14,321 nt of DNA from Actinomycetota bacterium (lineage in GTDB: Bacteria > Actinomycetota > Thermoleophilia > UBA2241): positions 14,652-28,972 of the forward strand of contig PLTW01000084.1 of NCBI GenBank assembly GCA_003164655.1, written 5' to 3'. Below, in pieces: positions 13,767 to 14,321 of the stretch. Positions within the stretch are counted from its first letter, which is position 1. Each line of letters opens with the position of its first letter. Both the position numbers and the translations under genes were made by a program. The notes under the pieces are model-generated. The model searched no databases. It saw only the letters and a program-made list of their open reading frames with translations, and had not been told where the DNA came from.

Positions 13767-14321
13767 TCACCGACCGTCGGCACCGGCCGGCTGCCGGTCG
13801 GTGAAGGTGGGCACCTGCCACACGACCGTGGTCCCACCCTGCGCCGGGTGCGTCACCTCGAACGTGCCACCGAGGCCCTCGGCACGGTGCCGCATGTTCA
13901 ACAGTCCCATCCCGCCGTCGGTGGCCCGGGCGTCGGCGAACCCCTTGCCGTTGTCCGAGACCTCCATGCGGCAGTACCGCCCCACCATGGAGAGGCGGAT
14001 CCGGGCCCGGCTGGCGCCGGCGTGGCGGCCGATGTTGGTGAGCGCCTCGCGCAGGGTGGGGAGCAACTGGTCGGCGACGGAGTCGGTCACGGCCGTGTCC
14101 ACGGCCCCCGTGAACTCGACCGGCACGTCGAAGCCGACCACCGGCTGCAGCTCCTCGGCCAGGGCGAGCACATGGGCCCGGATGCCGCGACCGTTCCCGG
14201 CCCCACCGAGCTCGAAGATGGTGGCCCGCACCTGGCGGATGGTCTCGTCGATGTCGGCGATGGCGGCGTCGAGGGCGGGGCTCACGGGCCGGCCGGCCGG
14301 GGTGGCGGCCAGGCCCTGCAG
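13767..14321 (-). CDS. DevS/DosS-like sensor histidine kinase, C-terminal part
   Basis: The 184 visible residues are the C-terminal part of a HisKA_3-type sensor kinase; the 5' end lies beyond the window. The first residues, LQGLAA...SPALDAAIADIDETIRQVRATIFEL, match the helix just after the phospho-accepting histidine of DevS/DosS/NarL-group kinases, so the H-box itself is probably just outside. The HATPase domain is intact: N-box REALTNIGRHAGAS, G1 box VSDNGKGFAD, G2 box GGMGLLNMRHRAEGLGG, and the closing strand GGTTVVWQVP. The end is a short tail after VPTF. DosS-type kinases sense oxygen, NO or CO, or redox state, through N-terminal GAF-haem domains and phosphorylate a LuxR-type regulator; that part cannot be checked here. 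The next gene on the same strand is uspA, as in dormancy regulons. Confidence 0.9.
   Translation of the reverse strand: MQGLAATPAGRPVSPALDAAIADIDETIRQVRATIFELGGAGNGRGIRAHVLALAEELQPVVGFDVPVEFTGAVDTAVTDSVADQLLPTLREALTNIGRHAGASRARIRLSMVGRYCRMEVSDNGKGFADARATDGGMGLLNMRHRAEGLGGTFEVTHPAQGGTTVVWQVPTFTDRQPAGADGR

Overview
This is a GC-rich (about 70 percent) chromosomal window that reads like a free-living actinobacterium, possibly from a deep-branching class. That placement is inferred from codon bias, a DevS/DosS-like kinase end, a BldC/MerR-type helix-turn-helix protein with a GAF domain, and two genes whose -10 box lies 6-7 bases before the start codon (leaderless arrangement). I see no insertion sequence, phage gene, CRISPR array or rRNA.

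Left part (1-4987): the C-terminal end of a PPC/DUF296-domain protein, then a tRNA-Leu(GAG) on the minus strand with a good sigma70-type promoter. A 455-base stretch without a gene follows (467-921). It holds a second minus-strand promoter with an inverted repeat around its -10 box and a 17-bp hairpin. Next come four plus-strand genes: a DUF72 protein, an M20 metallopeptidase with all metal ligands, a DraG-type ADP-ribosylglycohydrolase with an altered metal motif, and a bacterioferritin/Dps-like ferritin with a histone-like Lys/Ala tail.

Middle (5011-10554): an MFS exporter on the minus strand converges on the ferritin gene. It is divergent from a HTH-GAF regulator that has a textbook leaderless promoter. 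After the regulator comes a 958-residue DnaQ-type exonuclease fused to a DinG-type iron-sulfur helicase.

Right part (10655-14321, all minus strand, transcribed leftward): a DevS-like sensor kinase (5' end outside the window), a UspA stress protein, an ABC-2 exporter ATPase and permease, and a small two-helix membrane protein with a zinc ribbon. The last four are packed with 0-7 bp gaps and look like one stress or redox-responsive transcription unit.

No single striking new defence or mobile system is visible. The points most worth a second look are the orphan minus-strand promoter and hairpin beside tRNA-Leu, the ferritin with a DNA-binding-like tail, the exonuclease/Fe-S helicase fusion, the DraG homologue lacking a metal-binding Asp, and the uncharacterised zinc-ribbon protein coupled to the ABC exporter.
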